Assembly: GCF_900631615.1 (NCBI RefSeq)
Contig: NZ_LR131273.1
Span: forward strand, 2,046,001-2,110,000
Direction of reading: 5' to 3'
Origin: Tsukamurella paurometabola
GTDB lineage: Bacteria; Actinomycetota; Actinomycetes; Mycobacteriales; Mycobacteriaceae
DNA: 64,000 bases
Numbering within the stretch: position 1 is the first letter of the stretch; each line of letters begins with the position of its first letter. This document shows positions 35,889 through 44,373 of the stretch, piece by piece. The notes under the pieces are model-generated. The model did no database searches, was not told the origin of the DNA, and saw only the letters and a program-made list of their open reading frames with translations. The translations under genes were made by a program, and so were the position numbers.

Positions 35889-36967
35889 GCGGGGTTCCTT
35901 CCGGCGAGGGTCGCGCCGAGGGCGCGGAGATGGGCCGTCGCGCCGCCGAGCGCGAACTCCGCGCGCTTGGCCGCCACGAAATAGCGGTGGGTGGGATGAT
36001 CGGTGTCGATGCCGACGCCGCCGTGCACGTGGACGGCGGTGTGCGCCACACGGTGTCCGGCGTCGGCGGCCCAGAACTTGGCGGTGGCGATCTCGGCGGC
36101 CGCGTCGAGGCCCTCGGCTTCGCGCCAGGCCGCCTCCAGCACGGTGAGTCGGATGGCTTCGACGTCGATGTAGGCGTCGGCGAGGCGCTGCCGAACCGCC
36201 TGGAAGCTTCCGATCTGCTTCCCGAACTGCTCGCGGGTGCGAGCGTAGTCGGCGGTCAGTTCGAGGGCGCGCTCCGTGATTCCCGCCTGGAGGGCGCACC
36301 AACCGATGGTCGCGAGCCGCCTGGCGCGGGCCGGTGCGTCGTCGCCGGCGAGCCGGGCCTCGCGGGGGAGCGGTGCTGCCGCGGCCTCGACGAGCGCGGC
36401 GTCGGAGCCGTTCACGACGTGTTGGCGGGTGATGGTGAGGCCCTGTGCGTCCCGCGGCAGGAGGAACAGCGCGGGGCCTTCCGGGGTGCTCGCCTCGATC
36501 AGCACGGTGTCGGCGAACGCGGCCGAGGAGACCGCGGTCTGGGCGCCGTTCAGACGCCATCCGTCGGCGGAGTTCTTCGCGGTGAAGCCGCTGTGCTCGT
36601 CGCCGAGGACGACGGCGACCGTGTCGTCCCCCCGCAGCACCGGCACCAGCCACCGTTCGATCTGCTCCGGGGTTCCGTACTCGGCGATGGTCTCGGCTCC
36701 GACGAGGACGGTGTCGAGGTACGGGGCGGGGGCGACGGCGCGGCCGAGCTCGGTCAGCACTGCTGCGTGCGCGGTGACCCCGAGGCCGCCGCCGCCGACC
36801 GACTCGGGAAGCGCGGCGTCGAGCACGCCGGATCGGGCGAGCGTCCTCCAGAGGTCACGGTGGAACCCCGAATCGCCCGGTCGTGGGTTCTTCTCGGACC
36901 AGTCGGCGGCGATGCGCCGGGTGAGGGCGGCGAGGTCGCGCTGCGCCTCGGGAACGGTGAAGTCCAT
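35885..36967 (-). CDS. fadE27: FadE27, acyl-CoA dehydrogenase subunit (ChsE5)
   Basis: The 360-residue protein has the acyl-CoA dehydrogenase fold (LPESVGGGGLGVTAHAAVLTELGRAVAPAPYLDT, RTREQFGKQIGSFQAVRQRLAD, HVHGGVGIDTDHPTHRYF). It matches Rv3505 (FadE27). It pairs with FadE26 as an alpha2beta2 dehydrogenase (ChsE4-ChsE5) that desaturates steroid acyl-CoA thioesters of the side chain. In this pair the FAD site is formed across the subunits and the catalytic base is on FadE26. It starts 16 bases after the fadE26 stop. Confidence 0.9.
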   Translation of the reverse strand: MDFTVPEAQRDLAALTRRIAADWSEKNPRPGDSGFHRDLWRTLARSGVLDAALPESVGGGGLGVTAHAAVLTELGRAVAPAPYLDTVLVGAETIAEYGTPEQIERWLVPVLRGDDTVAVVLGDEHSGFTAKNSADGWRLNGAQTAVSSAAFADTVLIEASTPEGPALFLLPRDAQGLTITRQHVVNGSDAALVEAAAAPLPREARLAGDDAPARARRLATIGWCALQAGITERALELTADYARTREQFGKQIGSFQAVRQRLADAYIDVEAIRLTVLEAAWREAEGLDAAAEIATAKFWAADAGHRVAHTAVHVHGGVGIDTDHPTHRYFVAAKRAEFALGGATAHLRALGATLAGRNPA

Positions 36968-36983
36968 GGATGCCTCCTTCGCC

Positions 36984-38165
36984 TCAGCGGCTCACGGGCA
37001 GGTGCAGTCCCGCACCCGCGATGAGGTCGCGTTGGATCTCGTTGGTGCCGCCACCGAACGTCAGGATGAGCGAGCTGCGGTGCAGCCGCTCGATCCTGCC
37101 CCGCAGCAGCGTGCCCGGTGAGTTCGCGCGGACGATGCCGGCGCTGCCGAGGACCTCCATCAGCAGCCGGTAGCCCTCGGTCGCGTACTCCGTGCCGAAG
37201 ACCTTGGTGGCGGAGGCGTCGGCGGGACCGAGTTCACTGTGATCGGCGGCCCAGGCGATCTTCCAGTTCCGCAGCTTGAGGTACTGGGCGTGGGCGTACA
37301 CGCGGGCGAGGTGGGTCCGTACCCACTCGGCGTCGATGACGCGCGTGCCGTCGGCCAGCTTGGTGTTCTGCGCCCAGTGCCGCACCTGTCGTTCGGAGTC
37401 GAGCAGGGGTGCCGCGGAGGTGAGGGCCACGCGCTCGTGGTTGAGCTGGTTGGTGATGAGCTTCCATCCACCGTTCAGCTCGCCGACGACCGAGGTGGCC
37501 GGCACGCGCACGTCCTGGTAGTAGGTGGCGGAGGTGCCGGGCCCGGCGACGGTGTGCACCTTGGTCCACGAGAAGCCCTCGGCGGTGGTGGGAACCACGA
37601 GGATCGAGACGCCACGGTGGCGCTGGGCCTCCGGGTCGGTCCGCGCGGCGAGCCAGATGTAGTCCGCGTACTCGATGAGCGAGGTCCACATCTTCTGGCC
37701 GTTGATCACGAAGTCGTCGCCGTCGCGGACGGCACGGGTCCGCAGCGCGGCGAGATCGGTACCGGCCTCCGGCTCGGAGTAGCCGATGGAGAAGTGGGTC
37801 TCGCCCGCCGCGATGCCCGGCAACAGTTCGGCCTTCTGTTCCTCCGTGCCGCCGGCCATGATCGCGGGGCCGACGGTGTTGACGGTGAGGAAGGGCACGG
37901 GGACGCCGGCGATGGCGGCCTCGTCGGTGAAGATCAACTGGTCGAGCATCGGGCGCGCCTGGCCGCCGAACTCCTGGGGCCAGCCGATGGCGAGCCAGCC
38001 GTCCTTGCCGAGGGTGCGGGTGATCTCCTTGTACACCTCGCCGTCGCCGTACTCGCCGCCCGGCCCGAGCAGTGCCTCCCGGCGCTCGGGCGTCATCAGC
38101 TTCGCGAAGTACGCGCGCAGCTCGGCGCGCAGCTCCTGCTGTTCCGGCGCATAGTCGATCCGCAT
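36984..38165 (-). CDS. fadE26: FadE26, acyl-CoA dehydrogenase subunit (ChsE4)
   Basis: I start at ATG 38165 (MRIDYAPEQQELR), as the longer ORF enters the KstR box; the product has 393 residues. The FAD and substrate motifs are IGYSEPEAGTDLAALRTRAV and LTFGGGTNEIQRDLIA near the C-terminus. It matches Rv3504 (FadE26). With FadE27 it forms the heterotetrameric dehydrogenase for the first side-chain cycle, feeding EchA19. It is the first gene of the leftward operon with a perfect KstR palindrome 11 bases from its start. Confidence 0.91.
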   Translation of the reverse strand: MRIDYAPEQQELRAELRAYFAKLMTPERREALLGPGGEYGDGEVYKEITRTLGKDGWLAIGWPQEFGGQARPMLDQLIFTDEAAIAGVPVPFLTVNTVGPAIMAGGTEEQKAELLPGIAAGETHFSIGYSEPEAGTDLAALRTRAVRDGDDFVINGQKMWTSLIEYADYIWLAARTDPEAQRHRGVSILVVPTTAEGFSWTKVHTVAGPGTSATYYQDVRVPATSVVGELNGGWKLITNQLNHERVALTSAAPLLDSERQVRHWAQNTKLADGTRVIDAEWVRTHLARVYAHAQYLKLRNWKIAWAADHSELGPADASATKVFGTEYATEGYRLLMEVLGSAGIVRANSPGTLLRGRIERLHRSSLILTFGGGTNEIQRDLIAGAGLHLPVSR

Positions 38166-38175
38166 GGCGCTACTG

Positions 38176-38189
38176 TAGAACAAGTTCTA
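38176..38189. promoter_or_regulatory. KstR operator (perfect palindrome) upstream of fadE26
   Basis: TAGAACAAGTTCTA is identical to the box at 24262-24275. It sits between fadE26 and hsd4A and probably controls both. Confidence 0.85.
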
Positions 38190-38253
38190 GAAAAGTGGGA
38201 CGGAACCGCGCTCTCGGCACTATTTTCGTTCTGAGAGGGGCACGTGCCCCATG

Positions 38254-38267
38254 GTGAACACGTTCTC
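38254..38267. promoter_or_regulatory. Second, degenerate KstR box near hsd4A
   Basis: GTGAACACGTTCTC keeps the core AACACGTT but lacks both outer bases of the pattern. It lies 18 bases before the hsd4A ATG, inside the leader. Confidence 0.4.
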
Positions 38268-38285
38268 GAAATCGAAGGGTTGCAC

Positions 38286-39176
38286 ATGACGCAGGGACAG
38301 CTGGCGAGCCTGGACGGCAAGGTCGCGATCGTGACCGGTGCGGGCGCCGGACTGGGCCGCGCCGAGGCGCTCGCGCTCGCCCGGAGCGGCGCCGCCGTCG
38401 TGGTCGGCGATGTGGCGCCCGCGGCCGAGGAGGTCGTCGAGCGGATCCGGGCGGACGGGGGCCGGGCCGAGCTGGTGCTGGGCGACTCGGGTGACCGGGA
38501 GACGGCCGACGCGCTGGTGGCTGCGGCGGAGCGCTTGGGCGGGCTGCACGTCGTGGTGAACAACGCCGGCTTCTGCCGGGACAAGATGATCTTCTCGATG
38601 TCCGACGAGGAGTTCGATTCGGTCGTCCGGGTGCATCTGCGCGGGCACTTCCTCCTGTCGCGCAACGCCTCGGCCTATTGGCGCGATGCGGCGAAGGCCT
38701 CGGGAAGCGACGTCTACGGACGCGTGGTCAACACGTCGTCCGAGGCCTTCCTCTTCGGCTCGGTGGGGCAACCCAACTACGCCGCCGCGAAGGCGGGTAT
38801 CGCCGCGCTGACCATCGCCACCGCTCGCGGCCTCGGCCGGTACGGGGTGCGCGCCAACGCCATCTGCCCGCGGGCCCGGACCGCCATGACGGAGGGCGTC
38901 TTCGGTGACGCCCCCGACGGTGCGGTCGACCCGCTGTCCGTCGATCACGTCGCCCGCTTCGTGCGGTTCCTCGCCGGACCGGAGGCGGAGAGGATCAACG
39001 GCCAGGTGTTCGTGGTCCACGGTGGGATGGTCGCCCTCATGGCGCCGCCGAGCCTCGAGAGGCGATTCGACGCCGACGGAGGGCAGTGGGACGAGGCGGA
39101 CCTCGCGGCCGCCGTGGGCGGTTACTTCGCGGACCGCGACGACCGCATGTTCGTCGCAGCACAGCTGGAAGGCTAG
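38286..39176 (+). CDS. hsd4A: Hsd4A / ChsB1, steroid hydroxyacyl-CoA dehydrogenase
   Basis: The start is ATG 38286 (MTQGQLASLDGK), giving 296 residues. The SDR motifs are TGAGAGLGRAEA, NNAGFCRDKM and NYAAAKAG. The C-terminal GGQWDEADLAAAVGGYFADRD is typical of the group. It matches Rv3502c, described as 17beta-hydroxysteroid dehydrogenase and as the 22-hydroxyacyl-CoA dehydrogenase ChsB1 that feeds FadA5. It is related to the Rv3548c-type SDR at 8930. It is divergent from fadE26 and leads an operon with a second SDR and a SnoaL-like gene. Confidence 0.85.
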   Translation: MTQGQLASLDGKVAIVTGAGAGLGRAEALALARSGAAVVVGDVAPAAEEVVERIRADGGRAELVLGDSGDRETADALVAAAERLGGLHVVVNNAGFCRDKMIFSMSDEEFDSVVRVHLRGHFLLSRNASAYWRDAAKASGSDVYGRVVNTSSEAFLFGSVGQPNYAAAKAGIAALTIATARGLGRYGVRANAICPRARTAMTEGVFGDAPDGAVDPLSVDHVARFVRFLAGPEAERINGQVFVVHGGMVALMAPPSLERRFDADGGQWDEADLAAAVGGYFADRDDRMFVAAQLEG

Positions 39177-39184
39177 GAGGTCTC

Positions 39185-39946
39185 ATGGCACGACTGCAGG
39201 GGAAGAGGGCACTCGTCACAGGCGCCGCCCGGGGTCAGGGCGCCGCCGTCGCGCGACGGTTCGTCGCGGAAGGTGCGCAGGTGCTGCTGGCGGACGTGCT
39301 CGACGACCAGGGCGAGGCGCTCGCCGCGGAGCTCGGTGACGCCGCGGCGTACCGGCACCTCGACGTCACGAGCGAGGACGACTGGGCGGGCGCGATCGGC
39401 GAGGTGACCGAGCGTTTCGGTGGACTCGACATCCTGGTCAACAACGCGGGCGTGCTGTTCTTCTCGGCGCTCGAACAGACGGCCCTCGCCGACTACGAGC
39501 GGGTGATCCGGATCAACCAGTTCGGGTGCTTCCTCGGCATGCGGGCCGCCGTGGAGCCGATGAGGGCCGCGGGCGGCGGGGCCATCGTCAACACGTCCTC
39601 CGTCGAGGGCCTGGGCGGCATGCCCTACCTCACCGCCTACACCGCCAGTAAGTTCGCGATCCGCGGCATGACCAAGTCGGCGGCGATGGAGCTGGGGCAG
39701 TACGGCATCCGCGTCAACTCGGTGCACCCGGGCATGATCGACACCGCGATGGTGGCGGACGCCTTGGGCGGCAACGAGCCACCCACCGACTGGCTCAAGC
39801 AGCGTCTCCCGATCGGGCGACAGGGGAGCGCCGACGAGATCGCCGCGCTGGTGCTCTTCGTGGCCTCCGATGAGGCGAGCTACAGCACGGGTGCCGAGTT
39901 CGTGGCCGACGGCGGCGCCACCGCGACGCACGCGCTGAAGTTGTAG
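39185..39946 (+). CDS. Short-chain dehydrogenase, 20beta-hydroxysteroid dehydrogenase-like
   Basis: ATG 39185 has AGGAGG upstream. The 253-residue SDR has TGAARGQGAAVARRFVAEGA, NNAGVLFF, NTSSVEGLGG and YTASKFAIRGMTKSAAMELG. It resembles 3alpha,20beta-hydroxysteroid dehydrogenase (Rv2002/FabG3) in the SSVEGL and SDEASYSTGAEFVADGG segments. Position after hsd4A supports a steroid ketone or alcohol as substrate. The reaction is inferred. Confidence 0.75.
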   Translation: MARLQGKRALVTGAARGQGAAVARRFVAEGAQVLLADVLDDQGEALAAELGDAAAYRHLDVTSEDDWAGAIGEVTERFGGLDILVNNAGVLFFSALEQTALADYERVIRINQFGCFLGMRAAVEPMRAAGGGAIVNTSSVEGLGGMPYLTAYTASKFAIRGMTKSAAMELGQYGIRVNSVHPGMIDTAMVADALGGNEPPTDWLKQRLPIGRQGSADEIAALVLFVASDEASYSTGAEFVADGGATATHALKL

Positions 39947-40633
39947 ATGCCCGGCACGGAAGCGATCCGGCGCGTGGTGGAGGCCTCGCCCGCCGCCGTC
40001 GCCGCGCACGACAGGGCCGCGTGGACCGCGCTGTTCGCCCCCGACGGTGCGGTCCACGACCCCGTGGGCCCACCGCCGCAGACGAACCCCGCGGCGATCG
40101 CGCGGTTCTACGACATGTTCATCGCGCCCAATCGGATCGTCTTCGACGTGGAGCACGATCTCATCGTCCAGGGCGAGGGCGTCGGCCTCATGATCCGCGA
40201 CCTCACGGTGCACACGACGATGAGCACCGGCGTGACGCTGCACATCCCGATGCACCTGCGGTACACGGTCGCCGACGGTCCGGACGGCCCGGCGATCACC
40301 GGCCTGTACGCGCACTGGGAGCTGCGGGGGATGATCGCCGCCCTCCTGCTCTCCGGGCCACGGGGCCTTGCCGCGGGGGCGCTCCTCGGACCTCGGTTGT
40401 TCCGCACCCTGGGGCCCCGGGCCGCGCTGGGGTTCCTCGGCGGCGTCCGCGGCGTCGGCGGGCGGGGCCGCCGACGCGCCGCGGAATTGCTGCACCTGCG
40501 CGGTCTCCAGGTGGGCAAGGTCCTCGCCGCGGGGCGGACCGTGACCACCACCGTCTACGACGGTGACCGCCGCGGCCTCGCCGTCGTCGACTTCAGCGGT
40601 CCCGGGGAGCCGCGCCTGGCCCTGCACCTGTAG
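39947..40633 (+). CDS. SnoaL / ketosteroid isomerase-like (NTF2-fold) protein with a hydrophobic C-terminal extension
   Basis: The ATG immediately follows the SDR stop codon. Residues about 1-130 show the NTF2 pattern (HDRAAWTALFAPDGAVHDPVGPPP, HIPMHLRYTV, TGLYAHWELRGM). Residues about 130-228 form an extra Gly/Ala/Arg-rich segment (LLLSGPRGLAAGALLGPRLFRTLG) that normal ketosteroid isomerases lack. It could be an isomerase, hydratase or lipid-binding protein acting on steroids. I do not recognise a named homologue. Confidence 0.65.
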   Translation: MPGTEAIRRVVEASPAAVAAHDRAAWTALFAPDGAVHDPVGPPPQTNPAAIARFYDMFIAPNRIVFDVEHDLIVQGEGVGLMIRDLTVHTTMSTGVTLHIPMHLRYTVADGPDGPAITGLYAHWELRGMIAALLLSGPRGLAAGALLGPRLFRTLGPRAALGFLGGVRGVGGRGRRRAAELLHLRGLQVGKVLAAGRTVTTTVYDGDRRGLAVVDFSGPGEPRLALHL

Positions 40634-40730
40634 CGCTCTCGGCGTTCAGGAGCGGGCGGAGCCGGAGCACGGGACCGCGGCTGGAGGCCGGAGGTGTACG
40701 CGGCACGGTCGTGATCGAGGTGGGCTCGAC

Positions 40731-41486
40731 CTAATCGCGCGATCCGGCGACGCGCGACAGCGTGAGTGCCGCGGCGCGGACGGCGGGACCGACACGCTCC
40801 GGGCGCATGCGGGCGCTCCAGCCCGCCACCGAGATCGCGGCGACGGGGGCGCCGTCGGCGTCGAGAATGGGGCAGGCCACGCAGACGGTGCCGGTGCCGG
40901 ACTCCTCACGCTCGTACGCCACGCCCTCGTCGCGGACCCGCTGCAGCTGCCGGCGCAGGATCGCGGGCGAGGTGATGGTGCGGGTGCTCAGCCGCGGCAG
41001 GCCCGTGGCGATCACGCCGTCGACCACGGCGGCGTCGGAGAACGCGAGGATCGCCTTGCCGACGCCCGTCGCGTGCGCCGGCATGCGGCCTCCCACCCGC
41101 GACGGTAGATCCGGCGCGTCGGGCCCGGGCAGGACCTCGAAGTAGACGACCTCGGTGCCCTCGAGGCGTGCGAGGTGGACCGTGTTGCGGGTGGCGGACC
41201 GCAGATCCGCGAGCACCGGCCGCGCCGCGTCCACGAGATCGCGGTGGCCCGTGGCGAGCTGACCGATCTCGAACAGGCGCAGGCCCAATCGCAGGCCGCT
41301 CCCGGCCCGCTCGAGGAGCCCGGCAGCCACGAGATGGCCGGTGAGACGGTGCACCGTCGACTTGGGCAGGTCCGTGCGCCGCGCCAGTTCGGACACCCCG
41401 AGGCCGCCGTCGCCGGGCCGATACGCCGACAGCAGGGCGGAGATGCGGTCGACGGTCGCCCCGTCGTTCCGCTCAGCGGGACACAT
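40731..41486 (-). CDS. IclR-family transcriptional regulator
   Basis: The 251-residue protein has an N-terminal winged helix (SALLSAYRPGDGGLGVSELARRTDLPKSTVHRLTGHL) and the IclR effector domain (RVGGRMPAHATGVGKAILAF, GTVCVACPILDADGAPVAAISVAGW). CACACT lies 6 bases before the ATG, so the message may be leaderless. A 17-bp palindrome, GTTCCGCTCAGCGGGAC, overlaps the first codons at 41466-41482. A near-identical copy sits just upstream of the hsaG region, which suggests this regulator controls both itself and hsaG-hsaF. Confidence 0.8.
   Translation of the reverse strand: MCPAERNDGATVDRISALLSAYRPGDGGLGVSELARRTDLPKSTVHRLTGHLVAAGLLERAGSGLRLGLRLFEIGQLATGHRDLVDAARPVLADLRSATRNTVHLARLEGTEVVYFEVLPGPDAPDLPSRVGGRMPAHATGVGKAILAFSDAAVVDGVIATGLPRLSTRTITSPAILRRQLQRVRDEGVAYEREESGTGTVCVACPILDADGAPVAAISVAGWSARMRPERVGPAVRAAALTLSRVAGSRD
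41466..41482. promoter_or_regulatory. Candidate IclR operator, copy 1 (at the iclR start)
   Basis: GTTCCGCTCAGCGGGAC is a near-palindrome differing only in the central base from 43406-43422. Its half-sites TTCCGC/GCGGGA resemble known IclR-family sites. Because this copy overlaps codons, part of the similarity could be chance. Confidence 0.5.
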
Positions 41487-41525
41487 GCAGCCAGTGTGCC
41501 AGGCCCGGGCACCGCCGGGCGGTGA

Positions 41526-42101
41526 TCAGCGAACGATCGGCCCGACGAACCGGACGAGGAGATCGTGTTCGTACGCGGCGCTCGCGCCGGGATGCGCCAG
41601 GAGGCCGACGATCACGCGCACGACCCAGTCGAAGACCTGCGGGTCGGCGAGCGCCGGGAGGTCGGCCGCGACGCGCGACCGCGACGCCGCCGCTGAGAGC
41701 GCGCCGGCGTTCTCGGCGAGGACCGGACCCACGGCGAAGTCCTCCGAGGCGAACCAGGCGAGCAGCTCCGGCCGGTCCCGCACGTACGCCACGGCCGCCT
41801 CGATCACGGCGACGAGCCGCTCGGGGGCGGATCCGGGGGGAGCCTCGGTCGATGCGAGGTGGTCGAGGGCCCTGGACATCTCGCGCAGTACGTACGCGGA
41901 CCGCAGCACGTCGCGGTTGGCGAAGTACCGGTAGAGCGTCGCCCGGGAGCAGCCCGCGGCCCGCGCGATGTCGTCCATGCCCACCGCCGCGACGCCGTGC
42001 TCGGCGAACAGGCCGGACGCCGCGTCGAGGATGCGCTCCGCCGCCCCGGACCGGGCGGCCTCGGACCAGGTGCTCCTCGCTGCGGACGTCATGACGATCA
42101 T
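41526..42101 (-). CDS. TetR-family regulator adjacent to a P450 gene
   Basis: ATG 42101 overlaps the P450 stop codon (ATGA); ATG 42092 is the alternative. The product has 191 residues. The helix-turn-helix is AAERILDAASGLFAEHGVAAVGMDDIARAAGCSRATLYRYFANRD; the remainder is the helical ligand domain. It is co-transcribed with the upstream P450. The inverted repeat CGAGACA-12-TGTCTCG overlapping the predicted start of that transcript is a good candidate for its autoregulatory operator. The ligand is unknown; a P450 substrate is plausible. Confidence 0.78.
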   Translation of the reverse strand: MIVMTSAARSTWSEAARSGAAERILDAASGLFAEHGVAAVGMDDIARAAGCSRATLYRYFANRDVLRSAYVLREMSRALDHLASTEAPPGSAPERLVAVIEAAVAYVRDRPELLAWFASEDFAVGPVLAENAGALSAAASRSRVAADLPALADPQVFDWVVRVIVGLLAHPGASAAYEHDLLVRFVGPIVR

Positions 42102-43315
42102 GGTACGGAGATCGGCACCGTCGTCGGGCGGCGCACGTACGCGCCCGGCGCCCAACGCACCCCGTCGAGGTCGACGGCGAACTCCGGGATGCGGGCGAGC
42201 AGTTCCTCGATCGCGACCCTGGACTGCATCCGCCCGGCGGCGGCGCCCAGGCAGTGGTGCGCCCCCTGCGCGAAGGTGAGGATGTTGCGCGGATTCCGCG
42301 TGACATCGAGGTCGTCGGCGTCGTCGCCGAAGACGCTCTCGTCGCGGTTCGCCGAGCCGTACAGCAGGAGCACGCGGCGGTCGGCGGGGATCGTGGTTCC
42401 GTCCACGTCCACGGGGCGGGTGGTGGTGCGCCCGAGCCCCTGCACCGGCGAGGTGAGGCGGAGGAACTCCTCGACGGCGCCGGGGATCAGCGCCGGATCG
42501 GCGGCGAGGAGCCGCCGCTGGTCGGGGTGCCGGTGCAGGAGCTGGACGGCGCCGCCGAGCAGGCCCGTGGTGGTGTCGTTGCCGCCGGCCACCATCGTGA
42601 ACGTGAACCCGAGGATCGAGACGACGCCCGCGGGGTCTCCATCCGCACCCACGCCGGCGGCGACCAGGTGGGAGACCACGTCGTCCTCGGGCTTGGTGCG
42701 CCGTCGCTCGATGAGCGCCGCGAAGTAGGCCATCAGATCGCCGACCGCGTCGGCGGCGGTGTCGACGATCGAGGAGAGGTCACCGCCACCGGAGTTCGCG
42801 GCGACGATGCTCTCGGTCCAGCCGTCGAACCGGCCGCGATCCGCCGCCGGGACGCCGAGATAGTGCGCGACCACCATGGACGGGAGCGGCTTGAACAGTT
42901 CCTCCACGATGTCCCCGCCGCCCCGTGCGCGCAGGCGCTCGATGCGCTCCACGACGAAGGTGCGGACGTCGGGTTCGATCGCGGCGACCTGCCGCGGGGT
43001 GAAACCGCGCGCGACCAGGCGCCGGAAGGCCGTGTGCACGGGCGGGTCCTGCATCACCATCGGCGGGTCGTCCTGGAGGCCGATCTTCTCGAGTTCGCCG
43101 TAGTGCAAGGTGAGCCCCTGCGCGGAGGAGAAGGCGCCCGGCTCGCGCAATGCGTGCCACACGTCGGCGTGCCGGGGCAGGACGTAGTACTCGAGTTCCT
43201 CCCCGTCGAGCGGTTCGGCCCGGTGGACGGCGCCGGCCGCGCGGAGGGAGCGGTAGAGGGGGAACGGATCGTCCCAGGTCTCGGCGGAGCGGGGAACGAA
43301 GACGGGTGCGGGCAT
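42098..43315 (-). CDS. Cytochrome P450 of unassigned family
   Basis: ATG 43315 has GGAGGA upstream (the ORF extends to 43336), giving 405 residues. The I-helix motif is FTMVAGGNDTTTG, the K-helix ExxR is EEFLR, and the haem signature FAQGAHHCLGAAAGR carries Cys355. It differs from CYP125 in the Phe-x-x-Gly-x-His loop and cannot be placed in a named sterol P450 family by me. Control by the adjacent TetR gene, without a KstR box, suggests a different substrate or an inducible accessory step. Electron transfer from the ferredoxin at 45493-45681 is possible. Confidence 0.8.
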   Translation of the reverse strand: MPAPVFVPRSAETWDDPFPLYRSLRAAGAVHRAEPLDGEELEYYVLPRHADVWHALREPGAFSSAQGLTLHYGELEKIGLQDDPPMVMQDPPVHTAFRRLVARGFTPRQVAAIEPDVRTFVVERIERLRARGGGDIVEELFKPLPSMVVAHYLGVPAADRGRFDGWTESIVAANSGGGDLSSIVDTAADAVGDLMAYFAALIERRRTKPEDDVVSHLVAAGVGADGDPAGVVSILGFTFTMVAGGNDTTTGLLGGAVQLLHRHPDQRRLLAADPALIPGAVEEFLRLTSPVQGLGRTTTRPVDVDGTTIPADRRVLLLYGSANRDESVFGDDADDLDVTRNPRNILTFAQGAHHCLGAAAGRMQSRVAIEELLARIPEFAVDLDGVRWAPGAYVRRPTTVPISVP

Positions 43316-43328
43316 ATCGTCCTCCGAA

Positions 43329-43383
43329 CGAGACAAAATGCGATCAATGTCTCGAACGTAAGTCGATAGACAGATATTGTCAA
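43329..43383 (-). promoter_or_regulatory. P450-tetR promoter with a candidate TetR operator
   Basis: On the minus strand TTGACA (43378-43383), a 17-base spacer and TACGTT (43355-43360) form a near-consensus promoter. An inverted repeat CGAGACA (43329-43335) / TGTCTCG (43348-43354), 12 bases apart, covers the expected transcription start. Roadblock or exclusion by the TetR protein is inferred. Confidence 0.6.
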
Positions 43384-43405
43384 CAGGCGGGCTGAAATGA
43401 TGAGC

Positions 43406-43422
43406 GTTCCGCTGAGCGGGAC
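43406..43422. promoter_or_regulatory. Candidate IclR operator, copy 2 (upstream of hsaG)
   Basis: GTTCCGCTGAGCGGGAC lies in non-coding sequence directly before ATG 43423 and 43 bases before the preferred hsaG start at 43465. It matches copy 1 at 16 of 17 bases. No KstR box is visible here. Confidence 0.55.
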
Positions 43423-43464
43423 ATGAGCGTGGACGTGGGTGCTCGGCGGCCGGACGATGTCGGC

Positions 43465-44373
43465 ATGACGGAGAAAGTGACTGCGGCCATCGTCGGGCCC
43501 GGCAACATCGGCACCGACCTGTTGGCCAAACTGCGACGGAGCGAGCACGTGGACGTGCGGTACATGGTGGGCGTCGATCCGGAGTCGGACGGCCTGAGGC
43601 GCGCCGCCGAGCTCGGGCTCGAGACCTCGGCCGAGGGAGTGGACTGGCTGCTCGCGCGGCCCGAGCCGCCGCAGCTCGTCTTCGAGGCGACGTCGGCGAA
43701 GGCGCACCGCGCCAACGCTCCCCGGTACGCGGAGGCGGGCATCGTCGCCGTCGACCTCACCCCCGCGGCCGTCGGCCCGCTGGCGTGCCCGGTGGTGAAC
43801 CTCGAGTCCCAGCTGGACGCCCCCAACGTCAACATGATCACGTGCGGCGGACAGGCGACGATCCCGATCGTGCACGCCGTCAGCCGGGTCACGCCCGTGA
43901 GCTACGCGGAGATCGTCGCGTCGGTGTCGTCGCGGTCCGCCGGACCGGGCACCCGCGCCAACATCGACGAGTTCACCCAGACCACCGCGCGCGCGATCGA
44001 GGAGGTGGGCGGTGCGGCCAAGGGCAAGGCGATCATCATCATCAACCCGGTCGAGCCGCCGATGATCATGCGCGACACGGTGTTCTGCGCCATCGACCCC
44101 GAGGCCGACCGTGAAGCGATCACCGCCTCGATCGAGCAGATGGTCGCCGATGTCCAGGTGTACGTTCCGGGCTACACGCTCAAGGCCCCGCCGCAGTACG
44201 ACGAGCCCCGGCCCGGCTGGGAGGGCAAGGCCCGCGTCGCCGTCTTCCTGGAGGTCGCCGGCAACGGCGACTACCTGCCCACCTACGCGGGCAATCTCGA
44301 CATCATGACCGCCGCCGCCGCACGGGCCGGCGAGCTGCTCGCGCAGCGGATCCTGGACGGAGTCAACGCATGA
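43465..44373 (+). CDS. hsaG: HsaG, acylating acetaldehyde/propionaldehyde dehydrogenase
   Basis: ATG 43465 gives 302 residues starting [16 protein letters not shown], as in homologues; ATG 43423 is an alternative leaderless start. The Rossmann motif is GPGNIG (11-16) and the catalytic Cys127 lies in [12 protein letters not shown]. It matches Rv3535c (HsaG), which converts propionaldehyde from HsaF to propionyl-CoA, with substrate channelling between the two. It overlaps hsaF by 4 bases (44370-44373). Generic 2-hydroxypentadienoate pathways have similar enzymes, so specificity for sterol is by context. Confidence 0.88.
   Translation: MTEKVTAAIVGPGNIGTDLLAKLRRSEHVDVRYMVGVDPESDGLRRAAELGLETSAEGVDWLLARPEPPQLVFEATSAKAHRANAPRYAEAGIVAVDLTPAAVGPLACPVVNLESQLDAPNVNMITCGGQATIPIVHAVSRVTPVSYAEIVASVSSRSAGPGTRANIDEFTQTTARAIEEVGGAAKGKAIIIINPVEPPMIMRDTVFCAIDPEADREAITASIEQMVADVQVYVPGYTLKAPPQYDEPRPGWEGKARVAVFLEVAGNGDYLPTYAGNLDIMTAAAARAGELLAQRILDGVNA

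Noticed and set aside
41453-41486. Shorter IclR start placing the palindrome fully upstream
   Set aside because: The codon at 41453 is GTC, not GTG, so no alternative start exists there; ATG 41486 is kept.
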